Source of the DNA: Phylloscopus collybita
Lineage: Eukaryota > Chordata > Aves > Passeriformes > Phylloscopidae
Assembly (NCBI GenBank): GCA_027886175.1
Contig: JAJNNQ010000006.1
Location: forward strand, 13,088,001 to 13,152,000
Direction of reading: 5' to 3'
DNA length: 64,000 nt
The notes below the pieces were generated by a model. That model saw nothing but the letters and a program-made list of their open reading frames with translations. It made no database searches and had not been told where the DNA came from. Position numbers and translations under genes: made by a program. Positions 35,400 through 48,761 of the stretch are shown in pieces (the stretch's first letter is position 1; every line of letters begins with the position of its first letter).

Positions 35400-36560
35400 T
35401 GAAGTTACAGGAACAAAGATCACAATGTCTGATAGATTCTTAAAAGCCATTTACAGGTCACAAATACAGAACTCAGTGCAAAGAAAGCCTAGAAAGTATG
35501 CTATGCCATGAATTTAACTGGGATATGAACTCTTCAGCAACCTCGCACACCAGAAGGGATTTCTCAGAATTTATTAAGGGTGATATAAAAGAACAACGTG
35601 AAATTGTAGAGACAAAATCAAAAAAATATAAAATGACATGCAGTCATCAGGAGGCAAAAAGTAGTCTGTAAGCATACTGCTATTTAGAAGAGTAAAGAAA
35701 GATCTCTACACAAAGGGATAGGATATCCAATAGTGGAATATCCTGAGAATTCTGAGTGTTTAATGTCTAGTTGGTTTTTTTTTCTTTTCATTCTTCAGTA
35801 AAATACTTAATTGGTTAGCACAATTAAGACACATGGAAATAGAGGTAAGAACCACTGTACTATAAGAAAAATAAGAGGGAAGAGACTCATGAGTCATTTT
35901 CAAATCTGTTCAGCCAAGTAAAATTCCCAGCAGGAGATTCAGCAAACTGAATGAGACCATCTCAAAGCCGTTAGCATTTATATCTGAGAACTCATGCAGA
36001 ATGGATGAAGTTCCAAAGGACTGTAAGAAGGCAAAAATAGTACTAATCCTTGAAAACTAGGAGAGGGAAGCAAACCAAGATACTACATACAACTAAACTA
36101 CTTAAATTCATGAAAGAGTACAATAACAAATAAAATTTTTGAAAGCAAGATGTAAAGTAAGAACTCTCATCAATTTGTCCATTACAGATCATGTCAAACC
36201 ACATTATTTGTCTTTTTGACAAGGTAATGGGCTGATGGGTAAAGAAGGAGCAGATATGATTTATTTTGACCACTGAAAGGCTTCAGGCACCATTTCACAT
36301 GACAGTTTCATGCTGAATCTAGGGATCAAAATAGTCCTACTGTAAGGCTGCACAACTAGGTGCAAAAATAAAGCTCAGGAGAATGGTTTCAGTGGCTTAC
36401 TGTCAAACTATAGGGGTGGATCAGGAAGGGCTTCACAAAAACCTATCTGAGGCTAGACACAGTGCCACTAATAATGTCGTCTCAAAGACAGAGAGGATGT
36501 TTCCTACACATGTAAGCAATATTAATTTGTCTATGAGCACTAAGGATGGCTGAAAGTGAT
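35400..36560 (+). mobile_element. Ancient CR1 LINE copy, plus strand
   Basis: The sequence follows the order of CR1 ORF2. It has a stretch near 35540-35580, a TTTCATTCTTCAGTAA segment near 35790 where CR1 has its ASVF-like part, and GATGAAGTTCCAAAGGACTG (VPKDC) at about 36005. The motif-A region at 36240-36290 reads GADMIYFDH then KASGT, a damaged form of the usual aspartate motif. Many stops and small indels make it older than the other copies. Both ends are vague. Confidence 0.7.
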
Positions 36561-36847
36561 ATTGAATGACAGGAGTCAATCAGACTGAAATAGTTACATT
36601 TGAATTATATAATGAAGAATGAAATCTTTACACATTAATAGAAAAAAAATCAAGTGCAGAAATATAACATAGAGATGGCTGTCCTACCCCTAATTTTTCT
36701 ATGAAACAACTGGTTTGCTGATTAGGAATCAACTGTAACTTAAAATAATATTTTATATGTTAATTAATTTTTAAGGCAATAATGTTAAATGGATAATATT
36801 CATGGCTGGAGAATATGTCCCTGTGCCCAGGCCTTTAGTCAGATATA
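36561..36847. other. Unique sequence before the TTCTC array
   Basis: Nothing is recognised. The 3' fringe of the CR1 copy may reach about 36600. Confidence 0.4.
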
Positions 36848-36969
36848 TCTCTTCTCTTCTCTTCTCTTCTCTTCTCTTCTCTTCTCTTCTCTTCTCTTCT
36901 CTTCTCTTCTCTTCTCTTCTCTTCTCTTCTCTTCTCTTCTCTTCTCTTCTCTTCTCTTCTCTTCTCTTC
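36848..36969 (+). repeat. (TTCTC)24 pentanucleotide microsatellite
   Basis: About 24 uninterrupted TTCTC units, 122 nt long, are all pyrimidine on the plus strand and all purine (GAGAA) on the minus strand. The array is followed by CTCTCTTCCAG. Open frames over it on both strands encode only repeat peptides. Its purity suggests length polymorphism. Confidence 0.96.
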
Positions 36970-39900
36970 CTCTCTTCCAGCTGTTTCATGATTTAGCAGT
37001 GAATGGTCCACTTCTGCTGTTCTCTTCTGATGTGTATCATAAGCTTCATTTATCTTTTCTTCAAAAAAGATATTCTTGGATGGCCCTTCTTCACCAACCA
37101 AGAAAGCTTGTGCCAGAAATCCAATGCCATATTTATTTCCATATAATAGGCTACTTGTGTTTGCTTGAAACTCAGGCTACTTATCTGGTGATGCTTGTGA
37201 AGTACTGCTGTGAATGTTACTACTTTCTGTCTCCAGGACAGTAGGGCCAATTCCTTGTCAAGCATGTAGAATGAATTAGGCTTAGCTGATCATTTCTTGG
37301 GACATAGGAAAGGATTAGGCAGTTGCTTGAGGTCCAGGGGCCTACCCCTCTATAAAGTGCCAGACCCTGGCCTTAAAAATGTATTTGTATAAACAAACAA
37401 AGAAACAAATAAATATCTGCATATCTGAGTAATTATTCATCTACACTATAAGATCTTACAATTTCTAGACATATATGTATTTACATTTTCATATATTTGG
37501 CATATGCAGTGTTTAAAATTGAGGAGCTGGGTACCTCTAAATATCTGAATGGATCAAAATCTAGACACAGAGTTACTCAGCAAAACTAAGCAAAATAATG
37601 AAATTTAAGAAGATTATCTGGAAAAATGCCTAGGGTTTGAGATCTATTGCACTATAATGGTCATTCGTTAATAAGCCTAGACAGAGTAGTAATAAAAGCA
37701 TTTCAGCAAAGTGTTGAATGCTTCAGCATTAGATCCATAACACATAAATATGTAACATTAGTTGGAGGGTATGAGGGAACTGTGAAGTTACCCAGCTGTC
37801 ATTAGACGAATGAAAGCGGGTTTGCACCATAGATAAGCTTCCACAGAAGACAGACTGCCTATGATCTCAGACCAACAGACTTAGAATTAGGCTATATTTT
37901 TATCTATTTCTGGAATTAAAAGTCTGCTCTTATGAAAGCTATCATATTTAAATGTCAGGCCTTTGCCACCATAAGCATTTTTACTCCTTGTGTTGATGTT
38001 CTAGTAAAAGCTCTTCCTAGAAAAAGCTCTTCCTAGTTTGCTCCACCGTGAGTTACACAAAAGCCTGAGGAGTAAAAAATATTTAGTATGAGCATGTTTA
38101 GCTCTGTATACAATGACATAAAGATGAAGGTGAACTGCACACAAATTATTTAAATTGTTGTAAGGCAAGTATAAAGTATTCGCATTTTCTTAGAACAGAG
38201 ATGGTATTTACATAACTTGTCTTGATTATAAATCTTCATAGAAGGCTCTGGGAAATGGTACTGAACCATCTTCAGAAATGTTTTCACTGTCTTAGTATTG
38301 GGAGACATAGTAGACAGTGTGAGGATGTTCAAACAAGGTGTAGCCTAGACAATGAATCAGTGAAGTTTTAGCTTTTATTGAGGCTTTATCAAGAACTATC
38401 AAGATTGACATATCCAAATAATTAACATTTTATATTCATAGTTAATCCAAATGGAACAATACTGAATTGTGATTGTATTTGTAATGAGGATTGAATGGCA
38501 TCTAGGAAGTCTCTTTTGTTCCATTGATTTTCTTTGTAAACATGTTTTAGCTAAATTCCAATGGCAGATTTTTTAATGAGCAAGACCTTTTTTTTAAATG
38601 ACATCATAATTAGGATCATATGCACAATATGGTAGTGTTTCAATTCTGATTTTCTTTTTGCACCTAAATACTGTGTATAGTTACTAATATTTTTTTTTGT
38701 CTTAACACTTGCCTGTGAAGTTGAAACTGGTAAAATAAAATGCAAAAACTGAAAAGTTATCTACAGACTACTTTCCTTAGTGGTCTCTGAAGCACAAGCT
38801 TAACATTTGACAGATCAGTGACTTTTCTGATATTTAGAATATGATATGTAAGGAAAATGATGGTCTATTGACTGCTTTTTGTTTGTTTGTTTGCTTTGTT
38901 CTGCATCAACTCTATGCCACTACATTTTGTGAAAGATCTGAAGAGAGAATAAGTTTTGTTTCCTTACAAGGAAAATATTCTAAATATATTCTAAATATAA
39001 GCATAACTATTATGTGTGTAGAAATAATACTTGTAAGTCATAATCAGTGCCATGGACAAATGAGACTTGCCCAGCTCCTAACAAGAACTGAATGAAATTT
39101 GATGATACAAGAGCTCTTCAAAAATGTGCTACGCAGAACTTTTATGATGTCTCTATCTTTAAGCTCCCTATCTAATAGAGATACTAGACTGTGAGGTCAC
39201 TAAATTATACCTAAGTCCCTTAGAGAAACCCAAGCATTCAAGCATTTTAGTCAAACTTAATCCATGCAAATTGTACTGAGGTATGCACAAAGGTCAGTGT
39301 TTTCATTCTCAAAAACCACAATGGGCACAACAATGCCTTTTTTCACTGAAGGCTCATCACTGCAACACATATAAAAGAAATGGGAAACCTGAGCTCCTAT
39401 CCTCTCCAGCCCGAGGTGATTCATTTGCACACAGGTCCTTTCATGAGGGCACCTTCATCCCTATCAAAGTGCCTTAGTTTGTCTGGGGAGTGGTGCCTCC
39501 ATTCTTCCTGAAACCAGGATATATTGCAGCCAAAAATGGGAAAGGTATGGAAGACGACAACTCAGTAATCCAAACAAAACTGTACAGTTTTTTTTAATCA
39601 AAGACTTATCTAAAGGAAACTGTACTGGTGGTTAAGTCCTCATGAAAAATAGAAGTTTTCTATCTAATTAGCTGCCTACTCTGTAAGAGTCAGATTTTCT
39701 AGGTCCTTAGTGGCCACAGCTGCCTAATCTGCAGTGTGGAAGACATCTTTTCTGTGTGTGCCTTTTTATGACTCTCTTTTCACTCCTATGAAAGTTACTT
39801 ATTCTCATCAACTGCACAGCTCCTATCTCACCTCTGGCACCCTGAGTAATTCCAGTTGATCAAGATGCTTAACTGCTGGGCAGTATCATGCCAAAGCATC

Positions 39901-40240
39901 TCTGATCTCAGACACACAAGGGGAAAAAAAACCAACCAAAAAACTATGGGCCTTCTACATCTCGAAGGCTCCATCTGACAGGTTAATACATAGAGACACA
40001 CACTGCTGGAAACACTATGCTGTTACTGTAAATGTCTGGACTGTGAATACCATGTGGATGCATGGGATTTCATGCACGGAACAGCAGGGTTTAAAATATG
40101 CAGGTTTTTTTAGGATAGCTGTTCACTGCTCTAAAGTCAGGCAACTCTTCCTGCACTCTGCATTGAGGTCTGAGCTCTGCCCTACTTAAGTGTGACCTAC
40201 TGCTCTGAAGCCCTTACCCTGAATCCAACCCTAATGCCCT
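36970..40240. other. Unique AT-rich sequence, no gene seen
   Basis: No transposon or gene is recognised. A 16-bp unit (AAAAGCTCTTCCTAG plus A) is duplicated in tandem at 38006-38036. Confidence 0.5.
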
Positions 40241-40488
40241 TTTAATATTATAATATTATATCTTATATCTTATATCTTATATCTTATATCTTATATCTTA
40301 TATTAGAAAATAGAATAAATATAACTTATATTGTATTATGTTATGTTATGTTATATAATATAATATAATATAATATAATAATTATATTGTATTGTATTAT
40401 ATTGTATTATATTGTATTGTATTATATTATATTATATTATATTATATTATATTATATTATATTATATTATATTAATTATATTATATTA
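40241..40488. repeat. AT-rich compound microsatellite, 7-mer then 5-mer
   Basis: The array starts with TTAATATTATAATATTA. It is followed by about six TATCTTA heptamers (40256-40302), an impure middle with TTATG and ATAAT units (about 40320-40385), and a long ATATT pentamer run (about 40385-40488). It is almost wholly A and T. The TATCTTA part carries the only regular C residues. Confidence 0.93.
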
Positions 40489-43400
40489 CCATCCTTTAAA
40501 AGGAGCTAGTAGAAGCACGGAATCAGTGAGGCCTGTCCATTGCCTGAAACTATTTCTAACTGCCTTTTAAAAGTCAACAGGAGTTTACATTGGCAGTTAT
40601 CAATTGCTCAGAGGTTAATATTTTTTAAAAAATCTCAGATGAGATAAAGAAACAGACAAGGAATCTTAAAATATTTAAAAGAATTTACCAGGGTTTCTAA
40701 TTCTTTAGGATGAGACAACAGGCTTAAATGGGACTGAGCACTAGGAAAACTACAAAACAAAAATCCATAAGGGTGAATACATGAAACTTTTCAAGTGCAC
40801 GGTTATTTGTAGTGATATTATCACTACTAATGATGAAGTAAGTTCTCACTATATTTGGTGATATATGAAAAAAGTACAGGAATAAGTTAAAATTATTACC
40901 TAGGAAATTAATTTTTGCAACACTGGATATCTTTTAAATTAGCAGCAAAACAAAGACAGCTTTTATCGCCCTAAATTGTTATCTAGTATTTGGATTTCAC
41001 AAGTTTAGTCTGGTCCTGGCACCTCTCTCACTGCAGATGATTCTGTCCCTATTCCTTTGATTGAAAGAAGTGGTTGATTGTGTTACCCATATGAGCAGCA
41101 GGCTGAATAACAAAGATTAAAGGGCACATGATTGTGTTCTTGCCAATGATAACAAAAGAATAGTGGCATGTTGCCACCTTCTATCGTTATAAGCCTGCCT
41201 GTGATTCTCCCTGCTGCAGTTTCAAAAGAGGAATTTTAGCTTTAGTTAAAACACAAGGTAAGGTTTTTGTGGACTCTTTCAGTACCAAATAATAATAATT
41301 AATGTATTCCAGAAGTTGCTTTATTTTCTTTCCTTCAAATTAAAGACATTTTCTTACAGTTTTAATCATTTTTAACAGAACATCCTGTTGGTAAGAGATT
41401 GAGCTGCTTTAACTGGAATGTAGTGCAAAGGAGATGTGATTGGCTCCTATAATCTGATCAAAGCAGGTGGATTTTTTTTAAGATCCTGTGGATACTACAG
41501 CGGGTAAAAGACTGTAAGACTGTATGTATAAAATGTGTTGATACCTGCAATAATTCTGCCTCTATCCAGCCTGAATTAATTTGAATTCTCTCATGCAGTA
41601 CCTACAGAATAATTTCCGCAGTTTATGAGATGGGACATAGCAGATTAGGGTGTTCTTGGCATGAAATGATAAACACACTGCTGGTGTGATATGTGCTTTG
41701 TGAAGTTCATTAGGAGAAAGGTGCCATGTTGATATCAGATTAACATCTTCTGATGATCAAGTATCACCCTGTGAAATAAGTTGATATTTCTGTCTGTTAT
41801 AAATAAAGGTTTGTGTGTTTAGTTAAATATTTTCGTTGCATATCAAAAAACCATTTTTTCCTCATGGTTTTATTGTATTAATATGTTCTTGGTTGATACT
41901 GATTTATATTTATATTTATATGTACTGTCTTAAGCAATTAAATTTTAGATTTTTTTTCTAGTGTTTATTTATAAGCATCATAATTTGCATAAGTGTATCA
42001 GTCAAGGTTAACCAATCTACTGCCAAATTTTCTGACTTGCTATTCATGATTGTCTATGATGTTGGCAACTCAAATCATAAGATGCCATTTTTGTTTCCTA
42101 ATTAAAGTCTCAGAAGTAACAAGTAGTTGCTGCCCACAAATTAGTTTGCTCACACATGCTTTAATGCACTTGTGATTAGAGGACATGTCATACATACAAA
42201 TATCCATTCTAATAAGAAATCCTTCATGAGAAGCTTCATGAACAGTGAACCATGAGATAAGAGCTTGACTGAGGAAAACATCTGTTGGTGACTGCCTTCT
42301 AGGTGCTTGAAAAATATTTGCCAAGCATCCACTGTGTGATCTAATTTGTAAGAAATGTTGTAAAATGTAAATAAGGCTTGCGAAGAGACTGTTCTTCAGT
42401 AGCTAAGCAGAGTGTACAGACTAAATAGACCTATCTTCAGTAACCTGAGCAGAGCAAAAACTTTGGTTAAATACTTCTTTTTCTATGTAATTTTTTTGCA
42501 TCAGTTACTATTTACCCATTAAAGCCTCAAATTATAAAATGTGTGTCTATCCAGCTGGATTTCTGCTCTTCTCTACTGTTTTCTGATTAGATAAGGGAGT
42601 GGTCTTTACTATCTAAAAATTTGATGCACAAATAATTACTAAATTATTCCCTTTCATCTTTTATTTATGTAGCTCCTAGTTACAAGGAGATTTTAAAGAA
42701 AACTAGAATCCAACAATGTTAAGATGAATGATTTCCTTTTACATCTTGGAGTTGAATAGACCAGAAAATACAGTTACTTAGTATCACTCCTCAGCTTAAG
42801 TCTGCTTTGTTATTCTGTGTACAGGGCATATTCCTGCTTGGCTGGGAACAGCAGTATTTGAGTAATATCTTCAATAATTCTCTTGGAACAATCATTCCAT
42901 TAGCATTTAGAAGCAAAAGGCGTAGGAGGCAGCTCTTAAGTACCCAGTTGGAGTGAGAAAATGTTGAAGAGCTGAGCTGGGAGATTTGTGGGGTCCCTCA
43001 GGATGTTCAAACCTGTATCTCCCCTTTTAGGATAAGGCTCACAACACCCATCTAGAAGAGTGAGCAGACATATATCCCACCCTAATCCCTGATGCTGGGT
43101 CAGAAATACCTTGCTGGTTAAGTACTTGCCTTAGGAGCACTTGTATTAGGAACTTTGTGACAATGCTGAAGTTTAGGAACAGAGAATATTTCAGAGTACA
43201 TCTTTATAGCTTTCCCATTCCCATAGCTACTTCTGATTAATTAGAAAGCAGGCCTTCACTGGTGACTAAGTAGCTGGATAGCTTGTACCTTCTCTAGGAA
43301 TCACATTAATAATGAAAAAAAATGCAGAAATTATATATACAAGATGATACATATTTATACCTTATGTTTCAATTTTCTGAAAATCTGATGCCAAGTTTCA

Positions 43401-46400
43401 GCAGAGAAGCTGAATCATGTTATTGAAATAAGATTTGCTGCATGTGGTGTCCCCTGATCAAATAAAACAAACCCAAATTAAAATATAAAAGTAATAGCTT
43501 ATATTCATGAATCTTATTTATGTTCATTTATGTTTAGTGAGAAATTTGCATGAATTGTAGCTAAAAAGCTGATCTTCTCAAATGGAAATCATTGGTCCCT
43601 ACAGAGGAGAAGGAGGATCTTTTAAAGTGACAGTTGATTCCTGAAATCTGTTAATGATTCCCTTGGAGAGTTTTTGAAAGCATCCTGGAGATAAATTAAT
43701 AAAAATTACACCATCAATAGTTTTCTCTGGGAAGGCACTGTTGCTGCAAAAATTCCTTTTTCCAGGCAGAGTGGGAGGTGTAATTTGCAGGCACTCTTAC
43801 TCCCTGCAACCTGAGACCACATTATATGGGCCACATTAACTGAGAGAGAAAACCCACATCCCAATGTACTGAGCTCATATGTCAGCAATTACTTCATTGC
43901 CAGTCCATTCAAGTTTGGAACAAAAGTAAATAAGCAGATGTGATATCTGTGCTTTAGTCAAGCTTGCAACTGGAGGCCACCCCGCTAAGCATCCTTGATG
44001 GAGCTGAGCGGGGGTAACAAAATGAAAATTCTGATATAATGAAAAAGTAAGATTCTTTTTCACACTCAGATTTATTACAAAGCATTTGTAAGATGTATCA
44101 AAAACTGCTGCTAAAATCTAATTAACCAAAAACTATAAGAATACAAAGAATGAGGTCTTTGGGTAAAAAGTGGGTGGTGGGGCAGGGGGGGAAAGGCATA
44201 TCTTTGTGGAATACATTCTGGGGTATTTAACTTCTGGAAGTTTAACAAATAGATAATTGTCACATCCCGTTCTTATCCATCTTCCAGAAAGGTATTGTAT
44301 TCTAAAATCTCATCTGCCCATCACTTGGGGAAATGGATTGTCACCTTTATCTCATCTAGTTTGTCAGATTTTGCCCTGTGGGTTTGTCACAAAGTTTTCC
44401 AGCATTAATAATGAAACAGTTGCATGGCATATTTTTTTCTGGGAAGTTCCTGACATGATGTTTATGCAACAAAATCACCTTGAATTATCATAGTGTGTGG
44501 GCAAGGTAACCTAAATAATTTCCAAATTTTTTTAGCATCTTTTTCAAAACTTGCAGATGTCAGTACTCTGCATTATGTTCTACAGCTAAAGTTAAGGACA
44601 TTTGAGTGCCCAGTTGAAAATATTTTCATGCCAAACCTGACAAAACTAGTTTTAAAGCTCATCTGAAATGTTCTGCACAGACCTAAAAATCTGCTTGGGT
44701 TATGAAATCATTTGGAACTGCATAGTTGATGTAGACATTCTTACAAAAGTGGTCATTTGTGCACTTATATTTTGTACTATAACTGGTCCATGTAGCATAA
44801 CCTGTCTTTCACATTTTCAGAGGGCTTTGATGAAACCCATGTAAAGATTCTTCCTCATTTTCAGCTAGCAACTTGAATTTAAATTTTATGAAAATATAAT
44901 GACTGTTTTTCTTTCTTTATTAATTCAGTGCAGACAGTAAGTAAGACAGAGAACTTCTTTGTGATTGTAACTGGGAGACAAAAACATCCACAGGATTAAT
45001 CTATAAACAAACTAACCATTTATCCATAATTTCTCTTCTAAAATGTAGGTCATATTTGCTTATGGTTTAAGTTCCAAGCTCTAACTCAACAGATTACTGC
45101 ATCTGTAAGAAGTCATAAGTAAATTTGAAATACGTTTTAAATATGCAAGTTCTGACTTGCCTTGGGATTTCAATATTCATATTAAGACTCAAAATGGAAA
45201 TTATTTCAAATACCTAATTTAGATCTATGAATATTTTAAAGACTAATTTAATGTGTAGGATGTAACACAGCACCTAAAGGTTGTTTGTAAATGAGTGAAG
45301 TTAAATGAGATGGTCTTTTTATTTTCATTTGAAGTAATTTTAAAATATAGGTAATTTCTGTGGAGTACCACATGGAGCTTTTTAGCTTATGTTTTGTTAA
45401 TTATAGCATATATTTAGATAGATATTTAAGTAATACAAATTACTTAGCATTTATTATTTTCTTAACACAGTAAACTGATGAATCATGTCTACATGGGGCT
45501 CTGGCGTGCTGTTTCAATCAAAATGAGCCCAAAAGCCCAGATGATACCCAACAAAATATTACAAATCATCATCCATACAAAAATATTTAAATACTTTTTG
45601 ACATTAACATCTTAGGAAAAGGCAGAGGAATTGGGGAATTTATTTTACAATTTTTACTATGAAGGCCTCAATCATTCTCTCAGGTTGCTACTCATGCTGT
45701 CAATAAATTCATGTTTTTCTGTCACAGAAAAAATTGTTAAAATTATAGTACCAGGACTTCCTTTCAGAACTGAAATAGTGGTATATAATTACTATGATTG
45801 ATAGACTTATTTAATGAAATAAGAAACAGAAATCTAAAGCAAGAGTACTGAATTGCAAATATGATATAAATCATTATGAATTACAATTATAACAAATAAT
45901 AATCCAGGTATTTGACTTTTTTATCTGCACAGCTGATCAATCTATCAATCATGATGGCATCCATGTACTACTGTGATCACAAGGAAGGAAATAATGATCA
46001 GCCACGAAACATGGGCTTTTCCAGGTGCTGAGCAGAGAAATGGCTGTATGGTATTTCTATAAATGTGACCATGCAAGTGACAGCACTGTGATGAGTACAG
46101 CTCTGGTACTGCCTGCCTTCCCTCTCTTGGTCCAGCAAATGCTCTCCTAGAAAACACATGGGAATAAAATGGTTTGGTTATGGTGGTGTAAACTGTTACC
46201 ACGCATGTCAACCAAGAGGATGCTCTGAGCTAACTCACCCTGCCCTAGCACCTCCTTTGAGTCCCATGGGATTCTCCTTTCTTTGCTCATAAAACAGACC
46301 CGATCATTTTCCGTGCTGTTTATTTTGTTCTTATTTGAAAAGTTCTGAAATCACAGGACTACTGCATTTTTGAAGTATGACACCAAAAGCATGAATCCAA

Positions 46401-48761
46401 GCAGTCCTACAGAAGGATTTTCAAAATGAAGCAGCCTTCCAAAAGGTTTGTGTCATACCTGCAAACCTGATGTGGGTGCAGCATATGCTATAAAACATCT
46501 AAAACGGCATTACATGCTAATGATGGTGGGTTCAATACCAAATTCTCTTTTTCTGAGGGAAGGCATGTCTTCAAAACTGTGTTCTAAAAACTGGCATACT
46601 GCATGTGCATATTCTTGATGCAATTAAAAAAATAAAAGAAAAAAGAGATAGCCAGTAAACTTTGTCTTTTAAGGTAACAATGATAACATTGCAGGTATCA
46701 GCTGCTTCATTGACCTTGAGATATTAAAAAAGGGAGAAGTAATAGCTACAACACAAAATTTGTTTTTAGAAAATCATTCTGATTAATATCCCATTTCCAA
46801 ATTCTGACCAACTCTTCATCTGTTTTCTGACCAAAATTTCATCATATAATATGTTAAAAGTTAAAAGTGGAGCTTTTGAAAGCTACAAACCATTTCAAAC
46901 ACAAGCGATTTAAACACTGATAGTTTGATATCGAACACAGATTTCCTCTGCCTTTGCATTTATGCTGCAATAAGAGAAAACATGGAGTGAGCAAAATTAA
47001 TTGAATAAGTATTGAATATTTTCTTGGTATTAACTGGAAAGCATACATAAGTACACATATGTTGTTGTTGTTGTTTTTTTTTTACTCTAAGTTAGATAAA
47101 TACTAGGACACTATTGTTTCAAGTAAGCTATACATATAAAAAATCTTAGATTATGAGCAGACGTGTGTTTGCCTTTTTCTTCTTTCAATTCCATCAAATT
47201 TTCTTGTATCTTGTCGTATTCAGGATGCCCTGTTCTGAAATCAATACAATTGAAATCTTGTCATGTTTTTTGGAGCTAAGTATTTATCATACCCTTCTAC
47301 CATAAAGCAATGTCAAAGAAAATCTTCCAATTTTTTTTAATGCAGGTGTACTCTTGCATATATCTAACTGCCTACACATATATTTCCTTACTCCCTACAC
47401 TTTTCTCAAACCATCTGATCAGAAATGGTTTCCATTTAAGATGCATTACATCTAGCAGTATTTATTACCTTACTTAGAGGCCCTAAAAAATGGGTTCTCT
47501 TGTCCTTTGCATATCCACTAACACACAACTCACATTTCAAAAGAGCTTTTTTTTTTTTTTGGAATAGTTCCAACAAACATAATGAATCAAACTTCTCTTA
47601 AAACTTGGTTGAAAATGTCTACTTTCTTATTGAGGAGAGCTAGAAGAAGGAAAGGAAATCATTCTTTTCACAATAACCAAGAAGAGTTGCCATCCATTCA
47701 ACCTGTGTGACTCAGTGGTATTTGAAGGAGATAGAATCTATTAATTTCATGGCAATGTCTTAACTGCAGGCTCTATCCTGCCCCATGTCAAACCTGAAAT
47801 CAGTTCAAAGCTTTGGGAAGCAAGAAAATAGCAGAGAAACTAACACTACAACATAGAAATGTTAATTTTGTTGGCATTTTTGCTAATTGTTGAAGGTTAA
47901 AACTCTGGTTATTGTGCTCTATGGCTGACATGATTTATCTTTCAGCAGTCAGGTAAGTATGAGCCTTGTTGAGTAGTGATAGTGTTGTCACTAAAAGTGC
48001 CATCACTTTAAAAAGTCATTTGCAGTCATACAAAGTTCATTGGAATAAATAATGTGAACTGATATTTTCAAGAGAAAATTATGCAGATCAAAAGACCCTG
48101 AGCTTGAGCAATGGGATTTCAGATGTCTTTTAGTTAAGTCTAGACACTTGCCTGCTTAGCATGCTGGCTGTTTTCAATTCCATTCTGAGACATATCCCTT
48201 TACTGTGACAATGCAGATCATTCTCTGAAGACATTTTATTACATCATATTACTTAATCACATGACTTTTAGGCCTCTAAGTTCCTTCTATGGATTAGTCT
48301 TAAACTGATCTCTGACGTTTTTATGTGAATTATTTTATGGAAAATGTAAGTTAAGCATCATTCTGAAAGGAATAAAATTGCTTTTTACCATTCTATTTCA
48401 AATATATTCTGTCACTGTATTGACAATCAGTTAAAGCAACAAAATCCAAGCTATTTCTAAAAATATATGCAAGGCAAGACAGACTGTGCTGAACAGAGAT
48501 GCCATGATATTGCTGTCAGAGATTCTGAGCTATGAAGCCTCATTGAAGGTTTCAGTAATGAAACTTATTCCTGCTTTGTTTTCTTCTGAAAATGCCTTTC
48601 TGAAGAGGGGAAACTGTACCTTTATTCACAACTATTTTGTTTTCGAGCTTATGGGTTATGGACTTTCTGAGCTTAGCATTAAGCATGACTGTGTGTCCTC
48701 CACAGCTCCGTCAGATGTGCTTTATGCTGGTCACTCAACAACCAATGGAGAGAATTCTACT
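40489..48761. other. 8 kb without recognisable transposons or genes
   Basis: I find no CR1, LTR or SINE sequence and no long simple repeat apart from short T or GTT runs (near 47062-47085 and 47549). AT-rich blocks such as 41380-41860 resemble conserved non-coding DNA in texture, with homeobox-type ATTA/TAAT motifs, but this is only an impression. Open frames are all under about 90 codons. Confidence 0.5.

Noticed and set aside
36789..37244. 151-codon open frame
   Set aside because: About a third of it is translated (TTCTC)n repeat, and the remainder matches nothing I know.
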